Assembly: GCF_033898525.1 (NCBI RefSeq)
Contig: NZ_JAXAFJ010000004.1
Coordinates: forward strand, 1 to 64,000
Length of the DNA stretch: 64,000 nt
Reading direction: 5' to 3'
From: Flaviflagellibacter rhizophilus
Lineage (GTDB): Bacteria; Pseudomonadota; Alphaproteobacteria; Rhizobiales; Methylopilaceae
Part shown: positions 16,746-25,695 of the stretch, in pieces
How positions within the stretch are numbered: the stretch's first letter is position 1
Layout: each line of letters begins with the position of its first letter
Position numbers and translations under genes: made by a program
Notes under the pieces: generated by a model
What the model saw: the letters and a program-made list of their open reading frames with translations, nothing else
What the model was told of the DNA's origin: nothing
Database searches by the model: none

Positions 16746-17558
16746 TCAGACGGTGCCGATATCCGGCGCGGCGGGGTTCTTCATGCCGACGATGTGGTAG
16801 CCCGAATCGACGTGATGGATCTCGCCCGTCACGCCGCGGCTGAGATCCGACAGCAGATACATCGCGGCGTCGCCCACTTCCTCGATGGTGACCGTCCGGC
16901 GCAGGGGGGCGTTCAGCTCGTTCCACTTCAGGATGTAGCGGAAGTCACCGATGCCGGACGCGGCCAGGGTCTTGATGGGCCCCGCCGACACGGCATTGAC
17001 GCGGATGTTCTTCTCGCCGAGATCGGCCGCCATGTAGCGGACGCTTGCCTCCAGCGCGGCCTTGGCCACGCCCATGACGTTGTAGTGCGGCATCCACTTC
17101 TCGGCGCCGAAATAGGTCAGCGTCAGCAGCGAGCCGCCCTTGTCCATCAGCTTCTCGGCGCGCTGCGCAATGGCGGTGAACGAGTAGCAGGAGATGTCGA
17201 GCGTGCGGTTGAAGTTGGCCTGCGTGGTGTCGAGGTAGCGCCCGGTCAGTTCGTCCTTATCGGAGAAGGCGATGGCGTGAACCACGAAGTCCAGCCGTCC
17301 CCACTGCTTCTCGACCTCGGCGAACACCGCGTCGATGGAGGCGGGATCGGTCACATCGCAATGGCCGGCCAGGATGGCTCCGAGCTCCTGCGCCAGCGGC
17401 TCCACCCGCTTCTTCAGCGCATCGCCCTGCCAGGTCAGCGCGATCTCGGCGCCATGCTGCGCACAGGCCTTGGCGATGCCCCACGCGATCGAGCGATTGT
17501 TCGCAAGGCCGAGAACCAGCCCCTTCTTGCCGGCCATCAGGCCCTGAACATTGCTCAT
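16746..17558 (-). CDS. fabI: Enoyl-[acyl-carrier-protein] reductase (NADH)
   Basis: The last reductase of the fatty-acid elongation cycle. The 270 residues open with GLMAGKKGLVLGLANNRSI, the FabI dinucleotide loop, and contain the Tyr-Lys catalytic region in YFGAEKWMPHYNVMGVAKAAL (YNVMGVAKA near residue 158), then RVNAVSAGPIKTLAASGI for the substrate loop. The extended SDR motif (Tyr-x6-Lys) is as in other FabI enzymes. The start at 17558 was chosen by homology of the N-terminus; the frame extends 13 codons further. A DnaJ-like gene lies 67 bases upstream in the same direction. Confidence 0.95.
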   Translation of the reverse strand: MSNVQGLMAGKKGLVLGLANNRSIAWGIAKACAQHGAEIALTWQGDALKKRVEPLAQELGAILAGHCDVTDPASIDAVFAEVEKQWGRLDFVVHAIAFSDKDELTGRYLDTTQANFNRTLDISCYSFTAIAQRAEKLMDKGGSLLTLTYFGAEKWMPHYNVMGVAKAALEASVRYMAADLGEKNIRVNAVSAGPIKTLAASGIGDFRYILKWNELNAPLRRTVTIEEVGDAAMYLLSDLSRGVTGEIHHVDSGYHIVGMKNPAAPDIGTV

Positions 17559-17625
17559 ACCGGTTCCGCTCAATCGTGAAGGCGGCTCGTATGGCATGCG
17601 AGGCCTTGAGCTTCAAGCGCAGCGG

Positions 17626-18579
17626 TCACGCGTTCTTGCGCGGATCGTAGGGCGCGGCCTCCCGCATATTCGCGGCGAATGCCTCCAGATCGGCATCCTG
17701 ATGCGTGGGCAGGACGATCCTCAAGGACACCAGTAGATCGCCCGGCGCACTCTTCGCGGGCAGTCCACGCCCCTTGAGTCGCATGGTGCGATTGCCCGAG
17801 CTGTGCTTCGGCACGTTCATCTCCACCGGCCCATCGAGCGTAGGAACACGCACCTTGCCGCCGAGCACCGCCTCATAAAGCGTGATCGGCACATCCACAC
17901 GGATGTTGTTGCCGTCGACGCGGAACTGGGGGTGCGGCTCGATCTGCACCGTCACCAGCGCATCGCCGGGGGCGCCGCCCCAAGGCGAGGGCATCCCCTG
18001 CCCCTTCAGGCGAACGGATTTCCCTTCGGCAAGAAGGGCGGGAATGGAAACTTCGAGTTCCTTGCCGGTCGGCAGTTCGACGCGCGCCTTTGTGCCCTTG
18101 GCCCACTCGACGAAGGGCAGCTTTACCTCGACCGCGATATCCTCGCCGGCCGGCGCCCCGCCTCGGCCGCCGCCCGCGCCGCGGGCCTGCCCGCGTCCTG
18201 CCATGCCACTGAAAAGATCGGAGAAGATGTCTTCGGCCGCAAAGCCGCCTGCGCCGGCGCGGCCTCCACCACCTCGGAACGAGAAGTTCTCGAAGCCGCC
18301 GGATCCGCCGGGGTTGAACCCGCCGCCACCGCCTCCCCCGAATCCCTGGAAGCGCGGCTTGCCCTCGGCATCGATCTCGCCGCGATCAAACTGGGCCCGC
18401 TTGTCCTCGTCGGAAAGCAATTCGTAGGCGCCGCTGATCTCCGAGAACCGCGCCTGTGCCTTCGCGTCACCCGGGTTCCTATCCGGGTGATGCGTCTTGG
18501 CAAGCTTGCGGAAGGCCTTCTTGATTTCGGCGGCGGGCGCCGATTTCGGCACGCCGAGAACGTCATATGGATCGCGCAT
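17626..18579 (-). CDS. DnaJ-like co-chaperone (CbpA type)
   Basis: A protein of 317 residues with an N-terminal J domain (HHPDRNPGD at about 35-43 provides the HPD that activates Hsp70), a long glycine-rich linker (about 78-140, with FGGGGGGGFNPGG), and two C-terminal substrate-binding beta domains. The zinc finger of true DnaJ is missing, as in CbpA. It belongs to a conserved run with fabI. I infer that it works with DnaK under particular conditions; nothing in the sequence shows which. Confidence 0.92.
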   Translation of the reverse strand: MRDPYDVLGVPKSAPAAEIKKAFRKLAKTHHPDRNPGDAKAQARFSEISGAYELLSDEDKRAQFDRGEIDAEGKPRFQGFGGGGGGGFNPGGSGGFENFSFRGGGGRAGAGGFAAEDIFSDLFSGMAGRGQARGAGGGRGGAPAGEDIAVEVKLPFVEWAKGTKARVELPTGKELEVSIPALLAEGKSVRLKGQGMPSPWGGAPGDALVTVQIEPHPQFRVDGNNIRVDVPITLYEAVLGGKVRVPTLDGPVEMNVPKHSSGNRTMRLKGRGLPAKSAPGDLLVSLRIVLPTHQDADLEAFAANMREAAPYDPRKNA

Positions 18580-18656
18580 GGACGTCGCTTATCCCCGAAG
18601 CCGTGAGTTCACAACCATGCTCCGGGATGTAGGCACCTGTTGCTGAAATGCAACGC

Positions 18657-19163
18657 CTATGACGTGGTGCGTGTGGTTGGAGCGATGTCCCACTGCCCGT
18701 TGGCGTTCAGGCAGGCGCGACCTCCGAGCCGGACTTCCTGTCCGTTCTCCATGCGGGTTGCCACAAAGTCGCGACAGGTCTGGCCGGACGCGGTCACCGC
18801 GGGAGCCGCAGGTGCGAAGTTTCCATGGGTGCCCGTGTCAGGATTGGCCCACGGCACGGGGGCGCCGGTTTGCGTGCTGGTGAGAGCGAGCCCAAGCGCG
18901 CCACGGGCATAGCCCCAATCGGCCTGGCTGATCGGCCCGGAACTTCCGGTTGCACCGGCGGGAGGGGGAAGCGCTGCCTGCGACACGGCCGCGGAGCGAC
19001 CCAGCCCGACGCTTCCGGTGGTCTCCGGCGGCTTCTTGCCGCCGCGCGCGTCGCTCGTCAGCGCGCCCATGGGCATGCTGCACGCGCCAAGCGCACCGCA
19101 CATCAAAGCGAATGCAGCCAGGCGCTTCAGTCTGGGACGCGAAGGATGCGATCGGCTATACAT
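18657..19163 (-). CDS. RT0821/Lpp0805-family surface lipoprotein
   Basis: A protein of 168 residues. The lipobox LGAC places the lipidated cysteine at about residue 28, after a basic and hydrophobic leader. A low-complexity Pro/Gly/Ala middle is followed by the conserved C-terminal domain (TCRDFVATRMENGQEVRLGG, ACLNANGQW) found in the rickettsial 17-kDa antigen-like family. It probably sits in the outer membrane. It is the first gene of a minus-strand run leading to the DnaJ-like gene and is divergent from pdxH. Function unknown. Confidence 0.82.
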   Translation of the reverse strand: MYSRSHPSRPRLKRLAAFALMCGALGACSMPMGALTSDARGGKKPPETTGSVGLGRSAAVSQAALPPPAGATGSSGPISQADWGYARGALGLALTSTQTGAPVPWANPDTGTHGNFAPAAPAVTASGQTCRDFVATRMENGQEVRLGGRACLNANGQWDIAPTTRTTS

Positions 19164-19207
19164 GCGCTCCGCACACTCTCAGGACACCGGCAGGCGATCC
19201 GCGCACC

Positions 19208-19849
19208 ATGCACGAACCACATCCGAATGGAACCCCGGAACCGTTAACAAAGGATGACTTCACCGCTGCTAGCGAGCCATTTCGGCTTTTTGAAGAGTGG
19301 TTGAAGGAGGCCGTGACGTCCGAGATCAACGATCCCAACGCCATGGCACTCGCCACCACCGGCGCCGATCTCATGCCCAATGTGCGCATGGTGCTGCTGA
19401 AGGGCGTGGATGCGGAGGGCTTCGTCTTCTACACCAACTCCGAAAGCGCCAAGGGCGAGGAACTGGCGGCGAACCCTCAAGCCGCGCTTGTGCTGCACTG
19501 GAAGAGCCTGCGCCGCCAGGTGCGGGTGCGTGGCAAGGTCAGCATGGTCACGCCGGAAGAGGCGGACGCCTATTTTCTGAGCCGTCCACGCCAGAGCCGC
19601 CTCGGTGCCTGGGCCTCCCGGCAGTCACGCGCGTTGGACAGTCGCGCTTTGTTCGAAGCCGCCTACGAGGACGTGAACACCCAGTATCCCGGCGAGGCGA
19701 TCCCCCGCCCGCAGCACTGGAACGGTTACCGGGTGACGCCCGTTGCCATCGAGTTCTGGCACGACCGGCCGTTCCGGATGCACGACCGCATTGTCTTCAC
19801 GCGGCCCTCGCCAGAGGACCCCTGGCTGAAGACCCGCCTCTATCCGTGA
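19208..19849 (+). CDS. pdxH: Pyridoxamine 5'-phosphate oxidase
   Basis: An FMN enzyme of 213 residues that converts pyridoxamine or pyridoxine 5'-phosphate to pyridoxal 5'-phosphate, the last step of vitamin B6 synthesis and salvage. Recognisable parts are the FMN-binding VRMVLLKGVDAEGFVFYTN, the LRRQVRVRGKV strand, SRPRQSRLGAWASRQS, and the closing RLYP. The ATG at 19208 gives the usual length; no strong ribosome-binding site precedes it. An SDR gene follows after ten bases and is probably co-transcribed. Confidence 0.95.
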   Translation: MHEPHPNGTPEPLTKDDFTAASEPFRLFEEWLKEAVTSEINDPNAMALATTGADLMPNVRMVLLKGVDAEGFVFYTNSESAKGEELAANPQAALVLHWKSLRRQVRVRGKVSMVTPEEADAYFLSRPRQSRLGAWASRQSRALDSRALFEAAYEDVNTQYPGEAIPRPQHWNGYRVTPVAIEFWHDRPFRMHDRIVFTRPSPEDPWLKTRLYP

Positions 19850-19859
19850 GAGCCCCCAG

Positions 19860-20594
19860 ATGAGCAACCGGCGCACTTTGCTTCTGACCGGCGCCTCCCG
19901 GGGCATCGGCCACGCCACCGTGAAGCGGTTCTCCGCGGCAGGATGGCGCGTGATCACCTGTTCACGTCATGCCTTCCCGGAAAACTGCCCGTGGGCAGCC
20001 GGCCCGGAAGATCATTTGCAGGTGGATCTGGCGGATCTGGAGAGCACCAAGGCCGCCATCAACGAGGTCCGCAACCGGCTGGAAGGCGGCATGCTGCACG
20101 CGCTGGTCAACAATGCGGCGATCTCCCCGAAGGGCGAGGGCGGCTCGCGCATGAGCACCATGGAAACCAGCTTCCATGACTGGCTGACCGTGTTCCAGGT
20201 CAACTTCTTCGCGCCGGTTCTGCTGGCGCGCGGGCTCGTCGAGGAGTTGAAGGCCGCGCAGGGGGCGATCGTGAACGTCAGTTCCATCGCAGGCTCGCGC
20301 GTTCACCCATTCGCGGGGGCCGCCTATTCGACCTCCAAGGCAGCGCTCGCCGCGCTGACCCGCGAAATGGCCGCCGATTTCGGGCCGCTGGGCGTGCGTG
20401 TCAACGCGATCGCGCCCGGCGAGATCGACACTGCGATCCTGTCACCGGGCACGGAGAAGATCGTGGAGCAGATCCCGCTGCGCCGCCTCGGTCGTCCCGA
20501 GGAAGTGGCGAGCGCGATCTACTTCCTGTGCGCGGAACAGTCGACCTACGTCACCGGGGCCGAGTTGCATATCAATGGCGGGCAGCACGTCTAG
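19860..20594 (+). CDS. SDR-family oxidoreductase
   Basis: A classical short-chain dehydrogenase of 244 residues: NAD(P) loop TGASRGIGHA (residues 10-19), NNAA near 81, catalytic Ser-Tyr-Lys in VSSIAGSRV and AAYSTSKAAL, and INGGQ near the end. It resembles 3-oxoacyl-ACP reductases but the substrate cannot be assigned. It sits directly after pdxH, as in many Rhizobiales genomes. Confidence 0.9.
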   Translation: MSNRRTLLLTGASRGIGHATVKRFSAAGWRVITCSRHAFPENCPWAAGPEDHLQVDLADLESTKAAINEVRNRLEGGMLHALVNNAAISPKGEGGSRMSTMETSFHDWLTVFQVNFFAPVLLARGLVEELKAAQGAIVNVSSIAGSRVHPFAGAAYSTSKAALAALTREMAADFGPLGVRVNAIAPGEIDTAILSPGTEKIVEQIPLRRLGRPEEVASAIYFLCAEQSTYVTGAELHINGGQHV

Positions 20595-20609
20595 CGGCCC
20601 GTCTCTGCG

Positions 20610-20861
20610 TCACTTGGAGAAGGCGTTCTTGGTGGCTTCCTTGCCGGTTTTCACCGGCTGATGGTCAGTGCCGCCGGGCTCATTGCTCTGGCCCGCCCAG
20701 TTCTTTTCCGTGTCAGTCAGATTGCCGGTGTCGTTCCCACGGCCCGCCGGTCCGCCGGCAACCTCGTCACGCCCGCCCCAAGTGTTGTGCTCCGGCACGG
20801 GATTGGCAGGTGCCTCGCCGCCCTGACCGTGGCTGGTGGGGGTCTTCAGGGGATTGTTCAT
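20610..20861 (-). CDS. Small hydrophilic hypothetical protein
   Basis: A protein of 83 residues rich in Gly, Asn, Pro, Thr and charged residues, with no hydrophobic core (EHNTWGGRDEVAGGPAGRGN), so likely disordered. The AAGGAGA site eight bases before the ATG is strong. It lies after the CorA gene in the same direction. The composition recalls stress-related hydrophilic proteins, but I do not assign a family. Confidence 0.7.
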   Translation of the reverse strand: MNNPLKTPTSHGQGGEAPANPVPEHNTWGGRDEVAGGPAGRGNDTGNLTDTEKNWAGQSNEPGGTDHQPVKTGKEATKNAFSK

Positions 20862-20919
20862 CGCGTGTCTCCTTGCTGAGAGGATTACGCGTGGCGCACC
20901 TTCCCGGTTCCTTGGGGCA

Positions 20920-21897
20920 TCACAGCCAGCCCTTCATCCGGAAGATCAGGTACGGCACCACCGCGGACAGCGCCATCGCACCAAGAGCGAGGGGGTAGCC
21001 GAAGTGCAGGTGAAGTTCGGGCATGAAGTCGAAGTTCATCCCGTAGGTCGATGCGATGAGGGTCGGTGGCATCAGGATGACGGAAACGACCGAGAACAGC
21101 TTCACCAGGTCGTTCTGCTCGATGGTCACCATGCCGACGGTGGCGTCGAGCAGGAAGGTGATCTTGTCGCTGAGGTAGGAGGTGTGGTCGCGCAGGCTTT
21201 CTGCATCGGCCGCCAGCACCAGCAGCTGGGAGCGCTGTTCCTTGCCGAAGCCTACGCCCTCGTGCTTGGCAGACAGGAAGCCGACGAGCCGGGAGAGCGA
21301 GACAAGGCTCTCGCGGGTCATCGACAGCAGGTCGCCCTTGCGGCCTATCTGCTGGATGATGGCCATGAAGTCCCGCTTCTTGCGCATCCGCGTGCTCTCG
21401 CGGGAGAAGATGCGGCGCGAGGTCTCGTCCACCTCCCCACCGACACGTTCCAGGATGTCGGCGGTGCGGTCGATGACCGCGTCGAGCAGGCTGATGAGCA
21501 TCGCTTGCCCGGACTCCGGGCCATGCGCCAGCTTGCACACCCGATTGCTGAACAAGGTCAGCACCCGCGGCTCACCATGACGCACCGTCACCAGCCGCTC
21601 TCCCGCAAGCACGAAGCCCACATTCACGAGGCCGGGACGATCCTGCTGGATGCCGGCCAGAACCGATGCCGTCATGTAGCGAACGCCGTCCTCGACATAG
21701 AGGCGGCTCGACACCTCGATCTCGCTGATATCCGCTTCCGTCGGCACCTCCGCACCTATGCAGGCTTCGACAGCCAGCTCCTCCTCGCGCGAGGGCCGCA
21801 GCAGGTCGAGCCAGATCGCCTCTGGCGGCAGGGGATCACCCGGCGCCCAGATGCGTGGCACGAGCGCACCCGATGTTACGACATAAACGGTGAGCAC
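20920..21897 (-). CDS. corA: CorA-family magnesium/divalent metal transporter
   Basis: A protein of 325 residues with a large cytoplasmic alpha/beta domain, a long helix and two C-terminal membrane helices. The signature GMN motif is in STYGMNFDFMPEL near residue 285, at the pore mouth. CorA pentamers carry Mg2+ (also Co2+ and Ni2+) inward. It is the third gene of the HDAC-like / xseB / corA run with gaps of 4 bases. Metal preference is inferred from the family. Confidence 0.93.
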   Translation of the reverse strand: MLTVYVVTSGALVPRIWAPGDPLPPEAIWLDLLRPSREEELAVEACIGAEVPTEADISEIEVSSRLYVEDGVRYMTASVLAGIQQDRPGLVNVGFVLAGERLVTVRHGEPRVLTLFSNRVCKLAHGPESGQAMLISLLDAVIDRTADILERVGGEVDETSRRIFSRESTRMRKKRDFMAIIQQIGRKGDLLSMTRESLVSLSRLVGFLSAKHEGVGFGKEQRSQLLVLAADAESLRDHTSYLSDKITFLLDATVGMVTIEQNDLVKLFSVVSVILMPPTLIASTYGMNFDFMPELHLHFGYPLALGAMALSAVVPYLIFRMKGWL

Positions 21898-21901
21898 TGC
21901 C

Positions 21902-22150
21902 TTAGACGGGGTCGAGCGGCTCGGTCCCCGTGGGGCGCCCCGAGGAATCCGTTGTGATCTTCTCGACGCGGGCTTCCGCTGCCTTCAGCAGGCGGTCGCA
22001 ATGGCTCTTCAGGGCATTGCCGCGCTCGTAGAGCTCGATGGATTTCTCGAGCGGAACATCGCCGCGCTCGAGTGCCTGTACGATGGTCTCGAGCTCGGCC
22101 AATGCCTTCTCGAACGGCATGGCCGTGATGTCGGATGGAGCATCGCTCAC
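21902..22150 (-). CDS. xseB: Exodeoxyribonuclease VII small subunit
   Basis: A helical protein of 82 residues that joins XseA to degrade single-stranded DNA. The family core is PFEKALAELETIVQALERGDV and PLEKSIELYERGNALKSHC. It is four bases from both neighbours in a tight operon. The large subunit gene is not in the window. Confidence 0.94.
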   Translation of the reverse strand: MSDAPSDITAMPFEKALAELETIVQALERGDVPLEKSIELYERGNALKSHCDRLLKAAEARVEKITTDSSGRPTGTEPLDPV

Positions 22151-22154
22151 CGGA

Positions 22155-23081
22155 TCAGCCCTTCATCAACTCGGTGACGTGAGCGGACACCGACCCGCTC
22201 AGTCCCTGCAGGTCGTAGCCGCCCTCCAGCACTGAGACGAGGCGCCCGCCGCACAGCCGCTCGGCGGAATCCATCAGCTTGCGCGTCACCCACGCGAAAT
22301 CGCTTTCCACCATGCGAAGGCTGGCCAGCGGGTCGCGCTCATGCGCGTCGAAGCCTGCCGACACGATGATCAGCTCCGGCTTGAAGGCATCGAGCGCCGG
22401 CAGGATGCGGTTGGAGAAGGCAGCCTGAAGGGCCGATCCGCCGTCGCCGGGTGCGAGCGGCGCGTTGAAGATGTTGCCGGCGCCCGTCTCGCGCTCCGCG
22501 CCGGTGCCGGGGTAGAGCGGCATCTGGTGGGTGGAGGCGTAGAGCACGCTGGGATCGTTGTAGAAGATCTCCTGCGTGCCGTTGCCGTGGTGCACGTCGA
22601 AATCGACGATGGCGACGCGTTCCAGTCCATGCACCTTCTGCGCGTGGCGGGCGGCGATGCCGATATTGTTGAAGAGGCAGAAGCCCATGGCCTTCTCGCT
22701 CTCCGCGTGATGGCCCGGCGGGCGGCAGGCCACGAAGGCGTTCTGCACATCGCCGTCCAGCACCCGGTCCACAGCCTGCAGTGAGCCGCCGACGCCGCGC
22801 AGCACCACCTCCCAGGTGGAAGGCTCCATCATGGTGTCGCCGTCGAGATAGACGAAGCCCTGGTTCGGGCGCGCGTTTTCCAGCGCGTCCACATAGGCAT
22901 TGGTGTGCACGTAGCGTGTCACATCCACGGCTGCGACCTCCGCCTGCTCGCGCATCAGGTCGCGGAACGCATCACCCGCCAGCACCGCCTCGACAGCCCG
23001 GTAACGGTCCGGCCGCTCGGGATGGCCGGCGGAGGTCTGATGAAGGGCAAAGCTCGGATGCTGCAGCACAAGTGTCGTCAC
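22155..23081 (-). CDS. Histone-deacetylase-like amidohydrolase (AcuC/class II type)
   Basis: A zinc deacetylase of 308 residues that removes acetyl groups from lysines or polyamines. Visible are the charge-relay pair in CRPPGHHAESEKAMGFC (near 140), zinc ligands in IVDFDVHHGNGTQE (near 178) and GFDAHERDP (near 262), and the closing VLEGGYDL. The start is a GTG (23081) with AGGA seven bases upstream; the frame runs 46 codons further without likeness to the family. It is divergent from acs across a 193-base gap, which suggests acetyl-CoA synthetase as a candidate substrate. Confidence 0.9.
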   Translation of the reverse strand: MTTLVLQHPSFALHQTSAGHPERPDRYRAVEAVLAGDAFRDLMREQAEVAAVDVTRYVHTNAYVDALENARPNQGFVYLDGDTMMEPSTWEVVLRGVGGSLQAVDRVLDGDVQNAFVACRPPGHHAESEKAMGFCLFNNIGIAARHAQKVHGLERVAIVDFDVHHGNGTQEIFYNDPSVLYASTHQMPLYPGTGAERETGAGNIFNAPLAPGDGGSALQAAFSNRILPALDAFKPELIIVSAGFDAHERDPLASLRMVESDFAWVTRKLMDSAERLCGGRLVSVLEGGYDLQGLSGSVSAHVTELMKG

Positions 23082-23274
23082 GGATTGGTCCTGCGTTTCT
23101 GTTGCGGCGGAGGAGACACCGTCACGCGCGCGATGGCAACCGGCATTAGCGCCCCAGCATGGCAAGCGCGCGACGGAGCCCGCGCGGACCACTGCTTGCC
23201 TCTGCCCCGGCCTTCTCATAATTGGAATGGATCACAAGACCCGCATGAAGGCGGGCCATGCGGGAGAAAACCAG

Positions 23275-25224
23275 ATGTACGACATCCATCCGGTACCTGA
23301 CGATTGGGCACGGCGCGCCTGGGTGGATGAGGAGCGGTACAACGAGCTGTACACGCAGTCGGTAGAGAACCCCGACGCCTTCTGGGGCGAGATCGGCCAG
23401 CGGCTGGACTGGACGACGCCTTATACGAGGGTGAAGAACACCTCGTTCGCCCCCGGTGCGGTCTCCATCAAGTGGTACGAGGACGGCGCGCTCAACGTCT
23501 CGGCCAATTGCGTGGACCGCCATCTCGCCACGCGCGGCGAGCAGGTCGCCATCATTTTTGAGCCGGACGATCCGAACGGCACCGTCCGCCGCATCACCTA
23601 TCGCCAACTGCATGAAGAGGTCTGCCGTTTCGCCAACGTGCTGAAGGCGCAGGGCGTCGGTAAGGGTGACCGCGTCACGATCTACATGCCGATGATCCCC
23701 GAAGCGGCCTATGCCATGCTGGCCTGCACCCGCATCGGCGCCGTGCATTCGGTGGTGTTCGGCGGTTTCTCCCCCGACTCCATCGCAGGCCGCATCACGG
23801 ACTGCACCTCGCAGTTCGTCATCACGGCGGATGAAGGTGTGCGCGGCGGGCGCAAGATCCCGCTGAAAGCCAATATCGATGCGGCTCTTGCGAAATGCGA
23901 GGGCGTGAAGAGCGTCCTCGTCGTGCGCCATACCGGCGGCGATGTCGCCATGCAGGACGGACGCGATGTCTGGTACGCGGAGGCCGCAGCAAAGGTCGGC
24001 ACGGACTGCGCACCCGAGCCGATGAACGCGGAGGACCCGCTGTTCATCCTCTACACGTCGGGTTCGACCGGCACGCCGAAGGGCGTGCTGCACACCACCG
24101 GCGGCTATCTCGTCTACGCCAGCTACACCCACCAGATGTCGTTCGACTATCAGGACGGCGACATCTACTGGTGCACCGCCGATGTCGGCTGGGTCACCGG
24201 CCATTCCTACGTGGTCTACGGCCCGCTGGCGAACGGCGCGACGACCCTGATGTTCGAGGGCGTGCCCACCTACCCCACCGTCTCGCGCTGCTGGGAGGTC
24301 GTGGATAAGCACGGGGTCAACACCTTCTACACGGCGCCCACGGCCATCCGCGCCCTGATGGCGGCCGGCGAGGAGCCGGTGAAGCGCACCTCGCGCAAGA
24401 GCCTGCGCCTGCTGGCGACAGTGGGCGAGCCGATCAACCCGGAAGCCTGGGAGTGGTATTACCGCGTGGTGGGCGACAGCCGCTGCCCCGTCATCGACAC
24501 CTGGTGGCAGACCGAGACGGGGGGCCACATGATCACCCCCCTGCCCGGCGCGACGGCGCTGAAGCCCGGCTCCGCCTGCCGCCCCTTCTTCGGCGTGAAG
24601 CCCGAGATCGTGGACGCCGAGGGCGCCGTGCTGGAGGGCGAATGCTCCGGCAATCTGGTCATCGCCGATTCATGGCCGGGCCAGATGCGCACCGTCTATG
24701 GCGACCACCAGCGCTTCATGGACACCTATTTCTCGGCCTATAAAGGCAAGTACTTTTCGGGCGACGGCTGCCGCCGCGATGCCGACGGCTATTACTGGAT
24801 CACCGGCCGCGTGGACGACGTGCTGAACGTGTCCGGCCACCGCCTTGGCACCGCCGAGGTGGAGAGCGCGCTGGTCTCCCACGCCAAGGTCGCCGAGGCT
24901 GCGGTGGTGGGCTATCCCCACGCCATGAAGGGTCAGGGCATCTATGCCTATGTGACCCTGATGTCCGGCGAGGAAGGCTCCGATGAGCTCCGCAAGGAAC
25001 TGGTTCAATGGGTGCGCCGCGAGATCGGCCCCATCGCGCAGCCGGACATGATCCACTTCGCGCCGGGCCTGCCGAAGACGCGCTCCGGCAAGATCATGCG
25101 CCGCATCCTGCGCAAGATCGCGGAGGATGATTTCGGCAATCTCGGAGACATCTCGACGCTGGCCGATCCCGGCGTCGTCAGCGACCTCGTGGACAATCGC
25201 CAGAACCGAGCGTCCGGGGGCTGA
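23275..25224 (+). CDS. acs: Acetyl-CoA synthetase
   Basis: An AMP-forming ligase of 649 residues that turns acetate, CoA and ATP into acetyl-CoA. Motifs: P-loop-like YTSGSTGTPKG (near 259), WWQTETGGH (near 407), and the hinge plus catalytic lysine in PKTRSGKIMRR, with that lysine at about residue 606; in the Salmonella enzyme the equivalent lysine is acetylated to switch the enzyme off. The ATG at 23275 has a GGGAGA site and gives the standard length; two upstream ATGs are less likely. The gene is divergent from a deacetylase-like gene. Confidence 0.96.
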   Translation: MYDIHPVPDDWARRAWVDEERYNELYTQSVENPDAFWGEIGQRLDWTTPYTRVKNTSFAPGAVSIKWYEDGALNVSANCVDRHLATRGEQVAIIFEPDDPNGTVRRITYRQLHEEVCRFANVLKAQGVGKGDRVTIYMPMIPEAAYAMLACTRIGAVHSVVFGGFSPDSIAGRITDCTSQFVITADEGVRGGRKIPLKANIDAALAKCEGVKSVLVVRHTGGDVAMQDGRDVWYAEAAAKVGTDCAPEPMNAEDPLFILYTSGSTGTPKGVLHTTGGYLVYASYTHQMSFDYQDGDIYWCTADVGWVTGHSYVVYGPLANGATTLMFEGVPTYPTVSRCWEVVDKHGVNTFYTAPTAIRALMAAGEEPVKRTSRKSLRLLATVGEPINPEAWEWYYRVVGDSRCPVIDTWWQTETGGHMITPLPGATALKPGSACRPFFGVKPEIVDAEGAVLEGECSGNLVIADSWPGQMRTVYGDHQRFMDTYFSAYKGKYFSGDGCRRDADGYYWITGRVDDVLNVSGHRLGTAEVESALVSHAKVAEAAVVGYPHAMKGQGIYAYVTLMSGEEGSDELRKELVQWVRREIGPIAQPDMIHFAPGLPKTRSGKIMRRILRKIAEDDFGNLGDISTLADPGVVSDLVDNRQNRASGG

Positions 25225-25228
25225 TCCC

Positions 25229-25615
25229 GTGTGGGGGCGTCTCGTCAGATGGGCGAAAGCCCTCCGGCGCGACGCCGTGGCCCTGTGGCTGGCGGGACGC
25301 GATCCGCGCATCCCCCTGCTCGTGAAGACGCTTGCCGTACTGGTTGCGGGCTATGCGTTGTCGCCCATAGATCTCATCCCCGATTTCATCCCGGTGCTGG
25401 GCTATCTGGACGAGGTGCTGCTCCTGCCGCTGGCCATCGCCGGCATTGTGAGGCTGATCGACCCCGCCCTTTGGGCGGAACATCGGCTCGCCGCCGGGGC
25501 GCTGCTCGAGCGGCCTGCAAGCCGTGTCGCCGCGGTCCTGATCGTCAGCGTCTGGATCTGTTCGACGGCGCTGCTGGCATGGTGGCTCTGGCCGCGCAGT
25601 TCCGCGGCCCCTTGA
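25229..25615 (+). CDS. YkvA family (DUF1232) membrane protein
   Basis: A protein of 128 residues with the DUF1232 core YALSPIDLIPDFIPVLGYLDEV (seen as the motif SPIDLIPDFIPVLGYLD near residue 45), followed by a C-terminal membrane helix. The family is common and of unknown function. It starts at GTG (25229), four bases after the acs stop, and is therefore probably co-transcribed with acs. A second DUF1232 protein is at 40469-40831. Confidence 0.85.
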   Translation: MWGRLVRWAKALRRDAVALWLAGRDPRIPLLVKTLAVLVAGYALSPIDLIPDFIPVLGYLDEVLLLPLAIAGIVRLIDPALWAEHRLAAGALLERPASRVAAVLIVSVWICSTALLAWWLWPRSSAAP

Positions 25616-25695
25616 TCACGGCGTGTTGAGTGCGGCAGCGAAGCCAACGGGCGGGAGCGGTCGTATCTCTGGAGTTCATGATCGAGGACACGCTT

